A stretch of DNA of 40,053 bases from Bacteroidales bacterium. Lineage in GTDB: Bacteria; Bacteroidota; Bacteroidia; Bacteroidales; F082. The stretch covers positions 1 through 40,053 of the forward strand of contig WGDP01000257.1 of assembly GCA_015493215.1 (NCBI GenBank), given 5' to 3'. Positions 1 to 8,960 of this stretch are shown piece after piece (position 1 is the stretch's first letter; the number at the start of each line of letters is the position of its first letter). The notes beneath the pieces are model-generated. The model was given only the letters and a program-made list of their open reading frames with translations. It was not told the origin of the DNA and ran no database searches. The translations under genes were made by a program, and so were the position numbers.

Positions 1-1086
1 GATGGAAAATGCAAGCATCATCAACAATGCCAAAGGCATCAACTCACTGATTCCCTTAAGGGTGAGATCAACCATTTTTTTTGTTTTCATTATGCCCTGC
101 ACACGATAAAGAATCATGGCAAAAACCAGCGAAGTTGTAACAGAGTACAGCACAGCTGATGAGCCGGAACCTTTTTCGATGGCCTTTACAATGTGGTCGA
201 ACAGTGATGAGAAATTTTCCACTGCGCCCCAACCGGTATAAATCAATGTGACGGGCATCATAAAAATCATAACCAACAGCGGCAGCACCATATTCATGCT
301 TTTGGGGGTTACACCCTTTTTCATTTCCATGGAGGTTATCTCGTCCGAAATGAGTGGTTTGGCATTGTCGTTGTGAACTTTTCCCGTTTCGCGGGTGCGT
401 TTTTCAGCCACAGCCATGGGGCCGAAATCTTTTTTGGTAAGAATAATTACCGTAACCATAACAATGGTGAGCATGGGATAAAAATTGAGCATCAATGCCG
501 AAGCCATGGTGGGCAGCGGGTTTTGGATGCCCTGCGTAATAAGCAGTCCCATAATAAATGCTCCCCAGGCATTAACCGGAATTAAAATGGATGAAGGAGC
601 CGAAGTGGCATCGGCGATGTAAGCCAGCTTTTCGCGCGGAATTTTCAATTTATCAAACACAGGACGGTAAAGGGTTCCTACCGTTAAAGAGCTGATGCTG
701 GTTTCGATAAACAACAGCATTCCGGTAAGTTGTGCAAAAAGCTGAACAACAACCCTGCTTCGTCCGCTCTGTTGCGAATCGAGCCGGTTTAACATCTTGT
801 TGATGCTGATGATAAATCCCTGCACACCGCCCGAATACTGAATAAACATCAGCAGCGAGCCAACCAAAGCACTGAACATAATGGTTCGTGTGTTGCCCGC
901 CGATTTAAACACGTTAACAAACCCTTCCAACGTGCCGATGGTTCCGTCCAGAAAATTCCAATCGTTTAAAATGAGCCATCCCAACCATATTCCCGCCACC
1001 AGCGAAATGTAAACCTGTTTGGTTCGCAAGGCCAATAAAATGGCTATCACCGGAGGCAAAATGGAAAGAAGGCCGTAATTATCCAT
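1..1086 (-). CDS. Na+/H+ antiporter, NhaC family (3' end outside window)
   Basis: A leftward reading frame opens at ATG 1086 (MDNYGLLSIL...) and runs off the left edge without a stop, giving 362 codons. It is very hydrophobic, with repeated membrane spans and short polar loops. The segment SAPSSILIPVNAWGAF is typical of NhaC-type antiporters (PF03553), where an Asn-containing broken helix lies in the transport core. A longer charged cytoplasmic loop (residues about 215-260) splits two hydrophobic halves, as in this family. The expected role is sodium or organic-ion export in exchange for protons at the inner membrane; the substrate cannot be read from the sequence. It diverges from dacB across about 150 bp. 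The 3' end is missing only because of the window edge. Confidence 0.85.
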   Translation of the reverse strand, partial: MDNYGLLSILPPVIAILLALRTKQVYISLVAGIWLGWLILNDWNFLDGTIGTLEGFVNVFKSAGNTRTIMFSALVGSLLMFIQYSGGVQGFIISINKMLNRLDSQQSGRSRVVVQLFAQLTGMLLFIETSISSLTVGTLYRPVFDKLKIPREKLAYIADATSAPSSILIPVNAWGAFIMGLLITQGIQNPLPTMASALMLNFYPMLTIVMVTVIILTKKDFGPMAVAEKRTRETGKVHNDNAKPLISDEITSMEMKKGVTPKSMNMVLPLLVMIFMMPVTLIYTGWGAVENFSSLFDHIVKAIEKGSGSSAVLYSVTTSLVFAMILYRVQGIMKTKKMVDLTLKGISELMPLALLMMLAFSI

Positions 1087-1236
1087 ATTAATTGATGTGC
1101 AATTTATTTTGAAGGCTAAAATAGTAAATAGAGTTGTTTGTTGCCGGAGATGGCAGAATATTTATTCACTTGTTGTATTTTCGCTTCGCGATTCGGTGAA
1201 GCTCTTTAACCGAGCTCTACACAAAAATAGTTACCC

Positions 1237-2730
1237 ATGAAAAAAACCTTTACTCTTTTAATATTTCTTTTTACCGTTTCCGTTTTAATGGCACAGTTCA
1301 GGCCGTTAAAAAAGCGCAGGCATAAGGTAAACAAGGCCTTAAAGCAGCTTGTGGCCACCACCGATTTTAAACCGGCGGGGTTTGCCTTTCTTGCAAAAGA
1401 TGTTAACACGGGTGAGATCATTTCGGAATACAATGCCGACATGGTTTTGCGGCCGGCATCTACCCTTAAGCTGGTAACAACGGCCACGGCTTTGGAGCTG
1501 TTAAAGCCTGATTATCGCTATAAAACCATGTTGGAATATTCAGGGAAACTTGACACGGTGCGCCATTTTCTGGATGGCAACCTGATTATAAAAGGGGGTG
1601 GCGACCCGACTTTGGGGTCGAAATATTTTGCGCAGACAAAATCAAGACAATTTTTGACTCTTTGGAAAAAGGCTGTTGCCCAATTGGGTATCGACTCGCT
1701 AAACGGCGCTGTAATTGCCGATGCCCGCGTATTTAGTTACAAAATAGTTCCTTCTTCCTGGTCGTGGCAAAACATGGGTAACTATTTTGGTGCCGGCCCT
1801 TGTGGGTTAACGGTTGAGGATAACACCTATTCCGTTTTTTTCAATACGGGAAACAGGGTGAATGATACCGTAAAATTGCTTGGTGTATCGCCCACCATAC
1901 CGAACCTTAACATCGAAAACTTTGTAACGGCTGACTCCATCAACTACGACAACTCGTATATTTTTGGCGCTCCCTATTGCAATAAGCGGGTTGTCAGGGG
2001 TGAGTTGCCGGTGGGCAAAACTCGTTTCAGGGTAAAAGGCTCTATGCCCGATCCTGCATATATTGTTGCGTGGCAACTTGATTCAACGCTGAATGCAAAT
2101 GGTATTAAAACCGGAAAAAATCCCACCACAATCCGGAGGATGAGAGAAAACGGAAATTCCACAGTATTTTCAGCTGTTTCGTTTGATACCATTTTTTCAC
2201 CGTCACTTTCTGAGATCATTGCTCAAACTAACATTCATAGCATCAATCTTTTTGCCGAACATTGTGCCATCAGTGCAGGAATAATGCTGGGGTCGGCACC
2301 CGAAACTTCTGCTGCCATGGATTCAATTACAAGCTATTGGGAAAAACGGGGAATGAACACGCAGGGTATGAGGCTTACCGATGGCAGTGGCCTGTCGCAG
2401 TACGATGTAATTTCTCCGAGGCAGATGGTGTTTGTGCTTACCTATATGAAAAAACAAAGCCCCTTTTTTAATGATTTTTATCAATCTTTTGCGGTGGGTG
2501 GCGAAAACGGTACTTTGGAAGATATGTTTTACAACAGTGCTGCCAAAGGAAATATTCATGCCAAAAGCGGAACCATCGACGGTGTAAAGGCCTATACCGG
2601 ATATGTTACCACAAAATCGGGACGGGAGGTGGTTTTTTCGATGGTGGTAAACAATTTCGATTGCTCCTCAAAGGAAGCCAAAGCCAAGCTGGAGTACTTA
2701 ATGACAGCACTGGCAGCCTTTGACAGATAG
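1237..2730 (+). CDS. dacB: D-alanyl-D-alanine carboxypeptidase/endopeptidase, PBP4 type (peptidase S13)
   Basis: A 497-residue periplasmic penicillin-binding protein that trims D-Ala and opens D-Ala-mDAP cross-links in peptidoglycan. All three penicilloyl-serine transferase motifs are present: S75-T-L-K78, S335-I-N337 and K443-S-G445. A Sec signal peptide (MKKTFTLLIFLFTVSVLMAQ) ends near residue 20. The long insertion between the first two motifs and the total length match the S13 family (class C low-mass PBPs). The start at 1237 places the signal peptide correctly. The gene converges on an L,D-carboxypeptidase gene with only 5 bp between stops, so two peptidoglycan-trimming enzymes are neighbours. 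I see no exact TAnnTTTG promoter upstream. Confidence 0.93.
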   Translation: MKKTFTLLIFLFTVSVLMAQFRPLKKRRHKVNKALKQLVATTDFKPAGFAFLAKDVNTGEIISEYNADMVLRPASTLKLVTTATALELLKPDYRYKTMLEYSGKLDTVRHFLDGNLIIKGGGDPTLGSKYFAQTKSRQFLTLWKKAVAQLGIDSLNGAVIADARVFSYKIVPSSWSWQNMGNYFGAGPCGLTVEDNTYSVFFNTGNRVNDTVKLLGVSPTIPNLNIENFVTADSINYDNSYIFGAPYCNKRVVRGELPVGKTRFRVKGSMPDPAYIVAWQLDSTLNANGIKTGKNPTTIRRMRENGNSTVFSAVSFDTIFSPSLSEIIAQTNIHSINLFAEHCAISAGIMLGSAPETSAAMDSITSYWEKRGMNTQGMRLTDGSGLSQYDVISPRQMVFVLTYMKKQSPFFNDFYQSFAVGGENGTLEDMFYNSAAKGNIHAKSGTIDGVKAYTGYVTTKSGREVVFSMVVNNFDCSSKEAKAKLEYLMTALAAFDR

Positions 2731-2735
2731 TAACC

Positions 2736-3785
2736 TCAGCTTACTGCTTTTTCCAAAAGTTTTAAACTGTTTTTGGTAGCATTAAAACGTGCCTGTATCC
2801 CAATAGGAATGGTGATGATGTTGTCGATGTGGCCAAAGGGAAAGCCATAAGATATGGGTATATCCAGCGGTTTAAACAGGTCGGCGAGGGCCTGTTTTAA
2901 CGTTAGCCGGGGTTCATCGTTAAGGTTGCACTGATTAAATACACCAAAAACAATGCCGGCAGCCTTTTTAAGATTGGTAGCCTGAAGCATGTGTACCAGC
3001 ATTTTATCAACACGGTAGGTTTTTTCTTCAATCTCTTCCAAAAAAACAATTTTGTTTTCAAAATCGGGTTCAAAACCACCGCCAATCATCGAAGCCAGCA
3101 CGCTGATATTACCCCCAACGAGTTCGCCCTCGGCTTTTCCTTTATTTATGGTATAGCGGTTAAATTCCGGATTGCCTTCGGTTCCCGGTTCCCGCTGATA
3201 ACCATATTTGTAGTGGCTTTTAGGATTTATCAGTACGTTTTCAAGTGAGTTCCAAACAAAATCATTTAAGGGAGAAATTCCCAACGGGCCATGAAAAGTT
3301 ACCAACCCCGTGCGTTCGTAAATGGCATTTAAAAAGGCGGTAATGTCGCTGTATCCCATAAATATTTTCGGATTGTTGCGGATAAGATTATAATCCAGCA
3401 TGTCCAATATTCTGATGGCACCGTAGCCGCCCCTTACGCACAAAATAGCATCAACGCTGTTGTTGGCAAACATTTTATTTAGCTCGGCTGCCCTGTCGCT
3501 GTCCTTTCCGGCAAAGTAACCATATTGGTCTAATACACTATCTTCGTAATAGGCTTTAAAGCCAAAGGATTTTAATTGTGCAACGGCATCATCCAGCTGC
3601 TGTTTGTTGATTGGCCCCGATGGTGTGATTAATCCAATGGTGTTGCCGCGTTGCAGGCGTTTGGGCAAAATACGTACGGGCTGCTTTTTTCGGTCGGGTA
3701 AACTTAACGCACTTCCCGGTTTTGGTGCCAGCAGTAGTGCCGAAGCTGCTCCAGCCCCTTTTATAAAATTCCTTCTGTTAAGCAT
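2736..3785 (-). CDS. L,D-carboxypeptidase (peptidase S66, LdcA-like) with Tat-type signal
   Basis: A 349-residue S66 peptidase, the family that removes the terminal D-Ala from tetrapeptides during muropeptide recycling. The expected Ser-Glu-His set is visible: S146 in GYSD, E250 in FLEEIEE and H319 in FPFGHIDN. The N-terminus NRRNFIKGAGAASALLLAP is a twin-arginine signal (RR-x-F-I-K plus a hydrophobic, Ala-rich stretch). The protein is therefore probably exported folded, unlike the cytosolic E. coli LdcA. It lies convergent to dacB. The catalytic residues are assigned by analogy with Pseudomonas LdcA. The exact substrate (tetrapeptide or microcin-like peptide) is not shown by the sequence. 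Confidence 0.9.
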   Translation of the reverse strand: MLNRRNFIKGAGAASALLLAPKPGSALSLPDRKKQPVRILPKRLQRGNTIGLITPSGPINKQQLDDAVAQLKSFGFKAYYEDSVLDQYGYFAGKDSDRAAELNKMFANNSVDAILCVRGGYGAIRILDMLDYNLIRNNPKIFMGYSDITAFLNAIYERTGLVTFHGPLGISPLNDFVWNSLENVLINPKSHYKYGYQREPGTEGNPEFNRYTINKGKAEGELVGGNISVLASMIGGGFEPDFENKIVFLEEIEEKTYRVDKMLVHMLQATNLKKAAGIVFGVFNQCNLNDEPRLTLKQALADLFKPLDIPISYGFPFGHIDNIITIPIGIQARFNATKNSLKLLEKAVS

Positions 3786-3906
3786 TGATAAAATTTTGTT
3801 TAAAATTATACTTTTTTCGTGAGATACACCGCGAGAGGTGGCCGTAATTTCTTTGACATGTAAACTGCTAATTCCTATTTTGATGTGATAGATTATTATT
3901 TTGGAT

Positions 3907-3945
3907 GTCCCGTTAGAGGGACGATATCAGCCTGACCGGTGAGGC
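3907..3945. repeat. Double palindrome, probable dispersed intergenic repeat
   Basis: GTCCC (3907-3911) pairs with GGGAC (3918-3922) around a 6-nt loop. It is followed at once by GCCTGACCGGTGAGGC (3930-3945), a 16-bp palindrome with one mismatched pair. Tandem short hairpins like these often mark REP-like intergenic elements in Bacteroidota. Whether this one recurs in the genome cannot be seen from a single copy in the window. Confidence 0.4.
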
Positions 3946-4087
3946 ATGTATGAGTTTTTGTCATTAAGCACGTAAGTTATTCGTAATCAATTTTAAATCT
4001 TCGCCATAAGATTATTTGATTTGATAAAACCTTTTAGCACATCAAAACAGAAATTAGCTTAATGGCCAGATTTCACAACAGGAATGG

Positions 4088-4117
4088 GTTGTTAAACAAA
4101 ATTATTTTCTATTTTTG
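4088..4117 (+). promoter_or_regulatory. Bacteroidota-type promoter candidate for the MORN/TonB gene
   Basis: TATTTTTG at 4110-4117 fits the -7 consensus TAnnTTTG exactly. GTTG at 4088-4091 lies 18 nt upstream, close to the TTTG -33 box. It predicts a 5' leader of about 115 nt before the start at 4239. Confidence 0.5.
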
Positions 4118-4238
4118 GATTATGTTTGAGCCTCCGGTTACCGGACCGGCAATTTCAAAAGGAAGATAATTCCGGATTAGGGAGGAAGGGTCTCTTTTAA
4201 CCATCTGCATATTTTTTAAATCTTAAAACCAACATTTA

Positions 4239-5144
4239 ATGAAAATTTTTTTTACGATGAAACATTACATGACTTTTAAACCGGTTTTTCTATTGGTTGT
4301 ATTTCTGTTTTCATACTCTGTTTACGGGCAGCACGGTAAGGTTACCTATTTTGACGCTAATTGGAAAAAATGTGAACCGTACGCGGCATCCTTTTACCGG
4401 AAGGTTGAAAAAAAGGAAAACAAACATTGGAAAATAAACGACTATTATTATATAGATGGTTCGATTCAGATGACAGGTTATTTTAAAAAGCGAAGCGGTA
4501 AGATAAAGGATGGCCATTTTGTCTATTATTATAGGGGAGGTCAAAATGTATCAGAAGGTGATTATAAGGAAGATAAGAGAACCGGATTATGGACATTTTG
4601 GTTTGAGAACGGCCAAAAAATATCGGAAGGTAGTTATAAGGCCGGATTGAAAACGGGTAACTGGACATATTGGTATGAAAACGGGAACAAAAATAAAGAA
4701 GGTGCCTTTTTAGATGGAAAAAAAGACGGCAGGTGGCGTTGGTACTTTGAAAACGGTAAATTGTCTTCGGATGAATACTATAAGCACGGGTCAAGAATCA
4801 GTTATCACTTTTTTGATGAAGAGGGTAACGATGTGCCTCTTGCCGAAGCCGAGTATAATCCTTCTTTCCCCGGTGGAAAAGATTCTTTGGTGAAATTTAT
4901 AAAGGCGAACCTTGAATATCCCGATATGGTGAAGGCTCATCAGGGTAAGGTAGTGGTTAAATTAATTGTTGATAAAAGTGGAAAGATTTCGGATTATGAG
5001 ATTTACAAATCAGCGTATCATAGATTGAATGAGGAGGCACTGCGGGTTGTTGGAATGATGCCCGATTTTGTTCCTGCAAAGCGCCATAACAGAGCGGTTA
5101 GTGGCTACATGTATTTACCGGTGCTTTTTACATACCGGAAATAG
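4239..5144 (+). CDS. Secreted MORN-repeat (YwqK-like) protein with C-terminal TonB domain
   Basis: A 301-residue protein. An N-terminal signal peptide (hydrophobic VFLLVVFLFSYSVYG) is followed from about residue 85 to 190 by at least four MORN_2-type repeats. Their core reads G-x-W-x-x-W/Y-x-E/D-N-G-x-x-x-x-E-G-x-Y (PF07661). Residues about 215-300 form a TonB C-terminal domain: YPDMVKAHQGKVVVKLIVD, then a late A-L-R-V-V ... F-V-P-A-K motif. TonB domains normally contact outer-membrane receptors, but this protein lacks the usual N-terminal TM anchor plus Pro-rich spacer, so it may be a periplasmic structural or accessory protein. Internal ATGs at 4257 and 4269 are also possible starts; the latter gives a more compact signal peptide. 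It converges on recN. Confidence 0.8.
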   Translation: MKIFFTMKHYMTFKPVFLLVVFLFSYSVYGQHGKVTYFDANWKKCEPYAASFYRKVEKKENKHWKINDYYYIDGSIQMTGYFKKRSGKIKDGHFVYYYRGGQNVSEGDYKEDKRTGLWTFWFENGQKISEGSYKAGLKTGNWTYWYENGNKNKEGAFLDGKKDGRWRWYFENGKLSSDEYYKHGSRISYHFFDEEGNDVPLAEAEYNPSFPGGKDSLVKFIKANLEYPDMVKAHQGKVVVKLIVDKSGKISDYEIYKSAYHRLNEEALRVVGMMPDFVPAKRHNRAVSGYMYLPVLFTYRK

Positions 5145-5156
5145 ATTATTCAATCG

Positions 5157-6809
5157 TTATCTTAGCAGGTCTTTAGCTGCCTCACGGGCAACCTGCGATA
5201 CAGTTTCATCCGAAAGCATGGCAGCTATTTCCTCAACCCGTTGATTGTTATCCAACAAAACAATGTTGGTGCGGGTTGTCTCGTCAATAGTTTGTTTATA
5301 CACTTTGTAATGATGGTGAGCCTTTGAGGCTATTTGTGGCAGATGGGTGATAACAATCAGTTGATGGTTTTTAGCCATTTCCAACATAATGTTGCCTGTT
5401 TTGCCGGCAATATCGCCCGATACTCCCGAATCAATTTCATCAAAAACCATGGTGGGCAGCATGCTTTTCTCGCTTATCAACGATTTGATGGCAAGCATCA
5501 GTCTCGAAAGCTCTCCTCCCGATGCAATTTTTGATATTTCTCCTGCAGGTACGCCTTTGTTGGCACTAAACCAAAAGTCAACACGGTTGGTGCCTGTGGC
5601 TGTAAACTCGTTAAGATTGGTAAGCCGGATTTCAAAAACAGCCTCTTTCATTCCCAATTTGCCGAGAACCTTTTTGATGGCTGAAATAAAGCCTGCCATG
5701 CCCGATTTGCGGCTGTTGGTTAACGCGCCGGCTTGCTTTTGCAACTCTTTTGTGGTTTTATCTAATGCTTTTGTAACCTTTTCAATTTTTTCATCTACTC
5801 CCGAAATGTTAAGCAATTGATCGGAAATTTCCTTTTTTAATGCAATGAGTTCACCAACAGTTGAGGCACGGTACTTTTGTTGCAGGCGGTAAATTTCGTC
5901 TCTCTTTTCGGTAAGTTCGGCCAGTTCGGCAGGGTTTACCTCTCCTTCCGATAACATGCCGGCAGTTTCGTCGGCCATGTCTTTAAGCTCTAACCTTACC
6001 GATTCAAGCCGCTCTATAAGTTCATCGGCTTTGGGATAGAAAGGTGCAATCGACGAAAGAGTCTCTTTTATCAAGGCTATGCGGTCGATTAAATTGTGTT
6101 CGTCTTCAAAAATAATGGAATTGGCCACTCCAAGGGCATTCATCACCTCTTCGGCATGCGACAAAAATTGCTGCCGCTCTTCCAGTTTTTTAAACCCTTC
6201 TTCGTTAAGTGCTGCCTTATCCAGTTCTTCAAATTGAAAATTTAAAAAGTCCTCCTCTTTTTTAAGTTCATACTGTTGCTGCTGCAAAGTGGTCAGTTCG
6301 TTTTTAAGGGTAGCATATTGTTTGAAAACATCTTTGTATGCTGCAAGTAAAGAGCCGTTTCCAACATATCCGTCTAAGGCTTCAAGCTGGAAGTTGCTGC
6401 TGGCAAGCATCAGTGTTTGATGTTGCGAATGAATATCAACCAACCGGTTCCCCAGTGCCCGTAAAGTGGTAAGATTTACCGGTGTATCGTTAATAAAAGC
6501 TCTGGATTTACCCGAAGGAAGGATTTCTCTTCTTACAAAGGTGATGGCATCGTAATCCAAATCGTTTTTGGTAAAAAAGGGTTGTAGGTTTAATGATGAG
6601 ATATCAAAAGTACCTTCAATGATGCATTTTGTTGTTTTGTTGTTTAGCACCCTTGTGTCGGCCCGTTTACCCAATATAATTGAAAGGGCGCCCATCAAAA
6701 TTGATTTTCCGGCACCTGTTTCGCCTGTGATGGCCGAAAAACCCCTTTCAAATTGAATTGACAGATGGTCGATAAGGGCGTAATTTTTTATTGACAACGA
6801 TGTTAGCAT
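5157..6809 (-). CDS. recN: DNA repair protein RecN (SMC-like ATPase)
   Basis: A 550-residue SMC-family ATPase used in double-strand-break repair. The N-terminal half carries Walker A GETGAGKS at residues 29-36. The middle (about 150-370) is charged and heptad-rich, as expected for the short RecN coiled coil. The C-terminal half carries the ABC signature ASGGELSRLMLAIKSL and Walker B TMVFDEIDSGVSG. The length is typical of RecN. It is the last gene of a leftward operon with bamD, rpoZ, coaBC and porD, 48 bp after porD. It ends 12 bp from the convergent MORN/TonB gene. Confidence 0.97.
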   Translation of the reverse strand: MLTSLSIKNYALIDHLSIQFERGFSAITGETGAGKSILMGALSIILGKRADTRVLNNKTTKCIIEGTFDISSLNLQPFFTKNDLDYDAITFVRREILPSGKSRAFINDTPVNLTTLRALGNRLVDIHSQHQTLMLASSNFQLEALDGYVGNGSLLAAYKDVFKQYATLKNELTTLQQQQYELKKEEDFLNFQFEELDKAALNEEGFKKLEERQQFLSHAEEVMNALGVANSIIFEDEHNLIDRIALIKETLSSIAPFYPKADELIERLESVRLELKDMADETAGMLSEGEVNPAELAELTEKRDEIYRLQQKYRASTVGELIALKKEISDQLLNISGVDEKIEKVTKALDKTTKELQKQAGALTNSRKSGMAGFISAIKKVLGKLGMKEAVFEIRLTNLNEFTATGTNRVDFWFSANKGVPAGEISKIASGGELSRLMLAIKSLISEKSMLPTMVFDEIDSGVSGDIAGKTGNIMLEMAKNHQLIVITHLPQIASKAHHHYKVYKQTIDETTRTNIVLLDNNQRVEEIAAMLSDETVSQVAREAAKDLLR

Positions 6810-6857
6810 CGGTTATAAATTGAATGGAAGAAAAGCAAAAATAGGAAAAAACCGGGG

Positions 6858-7754
6858 TTATCTCATCACCCTGTTGTATTTTGAGCTGTTGGCAGGGTCG
6901 ATATCTTTCATGATGGCCACAAAATTACTTTTTTCAGCCGGGTCGCCGTTTTTAAAAATGTTAATCATTTCGTCGCGTTTGGCTTGTATCATAACCTGCA
7001 ACAGGTATAACCCCGGACGTTTTTTGTAAACATTCTTTAATAAATTAAGACTTTTGTTGATTTCTGCCCGCCCTTTCATCACGTCTTTCGACATCACATC
7101 AAGTCCTAAACGGTGGTAGCGGTAATTAAAGGTTCTTAGGTCGCTGTATGATGAGTTCATCAGGTTTTCAATAAGACTGTAACGGGTTTTAGTGCCATCG
7201 AACGAGCCCCAGCCTTTTTCGTTTGAATTTTGTGCAGCAGTTACCACATCGTTGGCTTTTTGAAAAAAGGGGGTGCCACCCTGTTCCGAAAATGAATCGA
7301 AATCCATCCCCAGCATGGTGTAAGCATAAAATGCCAATAGAGAGGTGAGGTTGTTGGTAAAGGTGTTGTCGGCATACTCCATGTTTTGCATGGGCGTGTA
7401 ATGTATGTGGATGTCCTTGTCCACAATGTTTAGTAGAACTGTCTGATAATCGGTATTAAACACCGGTCGCTGCTGTACAATATTCAACGTACCTTTAAAC
7501 TCATCGCTCGAAATGGCCTGCTCAATAGTAAAAACCATGGTGCATTCAATGCGTTCTTCGGTTTTAAAGTTATACCCTGTCCAATTTCGGTTGTTCATAA
7601 AATCGTAAATGGAGGTCTTCAGCGACTCAAAAATGGTTTTATCAACCCCTTGTACTTTTGTAGTTTGAATTTGAACGGTGCAATAAAACTCCTGGCCAAA
7701 ACCTTTTATGGCAATAAGAACAATAAAAATCAGTATGGCAATTTTTTTTAGCAT
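6858..7754 (-). CDS. porD: DUF4835 family protein, probable type IX secretion protein PorD
   Basis: A 298-residue secreted protein with a Sec signal peptide (MLKKIAILIFIVLIAIKGFGQ). It contains the conserved block typical of DUF4835 (PF16119): the start of the mature protein followed by FMNNRNWTGYNFKTEERIECT, and later YAYTMLGMDFDSFSEQGGTPFF. The family is nearly confined to Bacteroidota and is named PorD in recent annotation because of its link to T9SS; its exact mechanical role is not established. Its place between coaBC and recN is a familiar arrangement in this phylum. The start is 2 bp from the coaBC stop, so translation is probably coupled. An M14 peptidase with a T9SS sorting domain lies nearby. 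Confidence 0.82.
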   Translation of the reverse strand: MLKKIAILIFIVLIAIKGFGQEFYCTVQIQTTKVQGVDKTIFESLKTSIYDFMNNRNWTGYNFKTEERIECTMVFTIEQAISSDEFKGTLNIVQQRPVFNTDYQTVLLNIVDKDIHIHYTPMQNMEYADNTFTNNLTSLLAFYAYTMLGMDFDSFSEQGGTPFFQKANDVVTAAQNSNEKGWGSFDGTKTRYSLIENLMNSSYSDLRTFNYRYHRLGLDVMSKDVMKGRAEINKSLNLLKNVYKKRPGLYLLQVMIQAKRDEMINIFKNGDPAEKSNFVAIMKDIDPANSSKYNRVMR

Positions 7755-7756
7755 GC

Positions 7757-8956
7757 TTATTTCATTATTTGCTTGATGGTGTCCGTTAGTTTGCGGGCAA
7801 CCTCTTTTTTAGTCATTAACGGAAGTTCGGTGTGTTTATTATTTCGGTTGATGATTGTTACCTTATTGGTGGAAACGCCAAAACCGGCACCTTTATCTTT
7901 AAGGGAGTTTAGCACAATTATATCCAGATTCTTTCGCTTGAGTTTCGATGTTGCGTTAGCAATCTCATTGTCAGTTTCCAAAGCAAAACCAATAAGCAGC
8001 TGGTGGCTTTTTTTTGCGGCACCCAATCCTGCTAAAATATCGGTAGTGGGTACCAGCTCGATATTTTTCAGGCCTGCTTCTTTTTTTATTTTTGAGGAAG
8101 TTTTATCCTTTGGGGTAAAATCGGCAACGGCCGCTGCCATAACGGCAATATCGGATTTGGAAAACAGTGATGTGCAGGCTTTTTCCATTTGTTCAGCGGT
8201 TTGCACATTGTGAACGGTTATTCCGTTGTGTTCAGCCTTAAGATGGGTTGGCCCGAGCACTAAATCCACCTGTGCGCCTCTTTCGGCAAATGACTTTGCT
8301 ATTTCGATGCCCATCAGGCCGGAACTGCTGTTGCCTATAAATCGCACAGGGTCGATGGGTTCGTGGGTAGGGCCTGCCGATATTAAAACCTGTTTTCCTT
8401 TAAAGTCATCTTTATATTTAAAGAAATCGTTTAAAACCGAAAAAATTATTTCAGGTTCCTGCATTCTGCCTTTGCCTTCCAGTCCGCTGGCCAGTTCTCC
8501 CGAAGCCGGCTCAATAAGATGGTATCCCATCTGTTGTAGTTTAACAACATTTTGTTGGGTGGTAACATGTTTGTACATGTCCAAATCCATGGCCGGTGCA
8601 ACAAAAACAGGGCATCTTGCCGACAAAACACTGGCAAGAAGCAGGTTGTCGGTAATACCGGTTACCATTTTAGCCATGGTGTTGGCCGTTAGAGGTGCCA
8701 CTACAATGGCATCGGCCCACAGGCCGTTTTCAATATGGCTGTGCCAGGTTCCGTCACCGGTGTTGTAAAAATCGGTCAGAACAGGTTGCTCCGATAAAAC
8801 AGAAAGTGTTAACGGTGTTACAAATTCCTTGGCGTAAGGCGTTAAAACAACCCTGACATTGGCTCCCTCTTTTTTTAGCAGTCGAATTAAAAAAGGAACT
8901 TTGTAGGCAGCTATGCCGCCTGAAATGCCAACAAGTATGTTTTTATCCTTAAGCAT
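7757..8956 (-). CDS. coaBC: Bifunctional phosphopantothenoylcysteine decarboxylase / phosphopantothenate-cysteine ligase
   Basis: A 399-residue bifunctional coenzyme A biosynthesis enzyme. The N-terminal flavin-dependent CoaC domain (about 1-185) shows GISGGIAAYK, the catalytic His in SHIENGLWAD (H74) and the substrate clamp PAMDLDMYKH (121-130). The CoaB domain (about 190-399) shows ISAGPTHEPIDPVRFIGNSSSG and AVADF. PAMD replaces the classical PAMN motif of CoaC; from memory Asp here is common in Bacteroidota and not a sign of decay. Gaps of 4 bp to rpoZ and 2 bp to porD put it inside one transcript. Confidence 0.96.
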   Translation of the reverse strand: MLKDKNILVGISGGIAAYKVPFLIRLLKKEGANVRVVLTPYAKEFVTPLTLSVLSEQPVLTDFYNTGDGTWHSHIENGLWADAIVVAPLTANTMAKMVTGITDNLLLASVLSARCPVFVAPAMDLDMYKHVTTQQNVVKLQQMGYHLIEPASGELASGLEGKGRMQEPEIIFSVLNDFFKYKDDFKGKQVLISAGPTHEPIDPVRFIGNSSSGLMGIEIAKSFAERGAQVDLVLGPTHLKAEHNGITVHNVQTAEQMEKACTSLFSKSDIAVMAAAVADFTPKDKTSSKIKKEAGLKNIELVPTTDILAGLGAAKKSHQLLIGFALETDNEIANATSKLKRKNLDIIVLNSLKDKGAGFGVSTNKVTIINRNNKHTELPLMTKKEVARKLTDTIKQIMK

Positions 8957-8960
8957 TTAT

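Larger units (their letters stand above)
3786..4238. other. Intergenic region between the S66 peptidase and the MORN/TonB gene
   Basis: This 453-bp tract separates divergent genes and has no credible reading frame. It holds a pair of adjacent palindromes (3907-3945), a promoter candidate for the rightward gene (4088-4117) and a near-palindrome TCCGGTTACCGGA at 4133-4145 in the would-be leader. The rest is AT-rich with nothing I recognise. Confidence 0.6.

Noticed and set aside
5389-5820. 143-codon rightward open frame opposite recN
   Set aside because: It lies fully inside recN, whose motifs are intact, and has no domain of its own. It is an antisense shadow.
8226-8768. 180-codon rightward open frame opposite coaBC
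   Set aside because: Same situation: coaBC is complete and conserved; the frame is low-complexity antisense.
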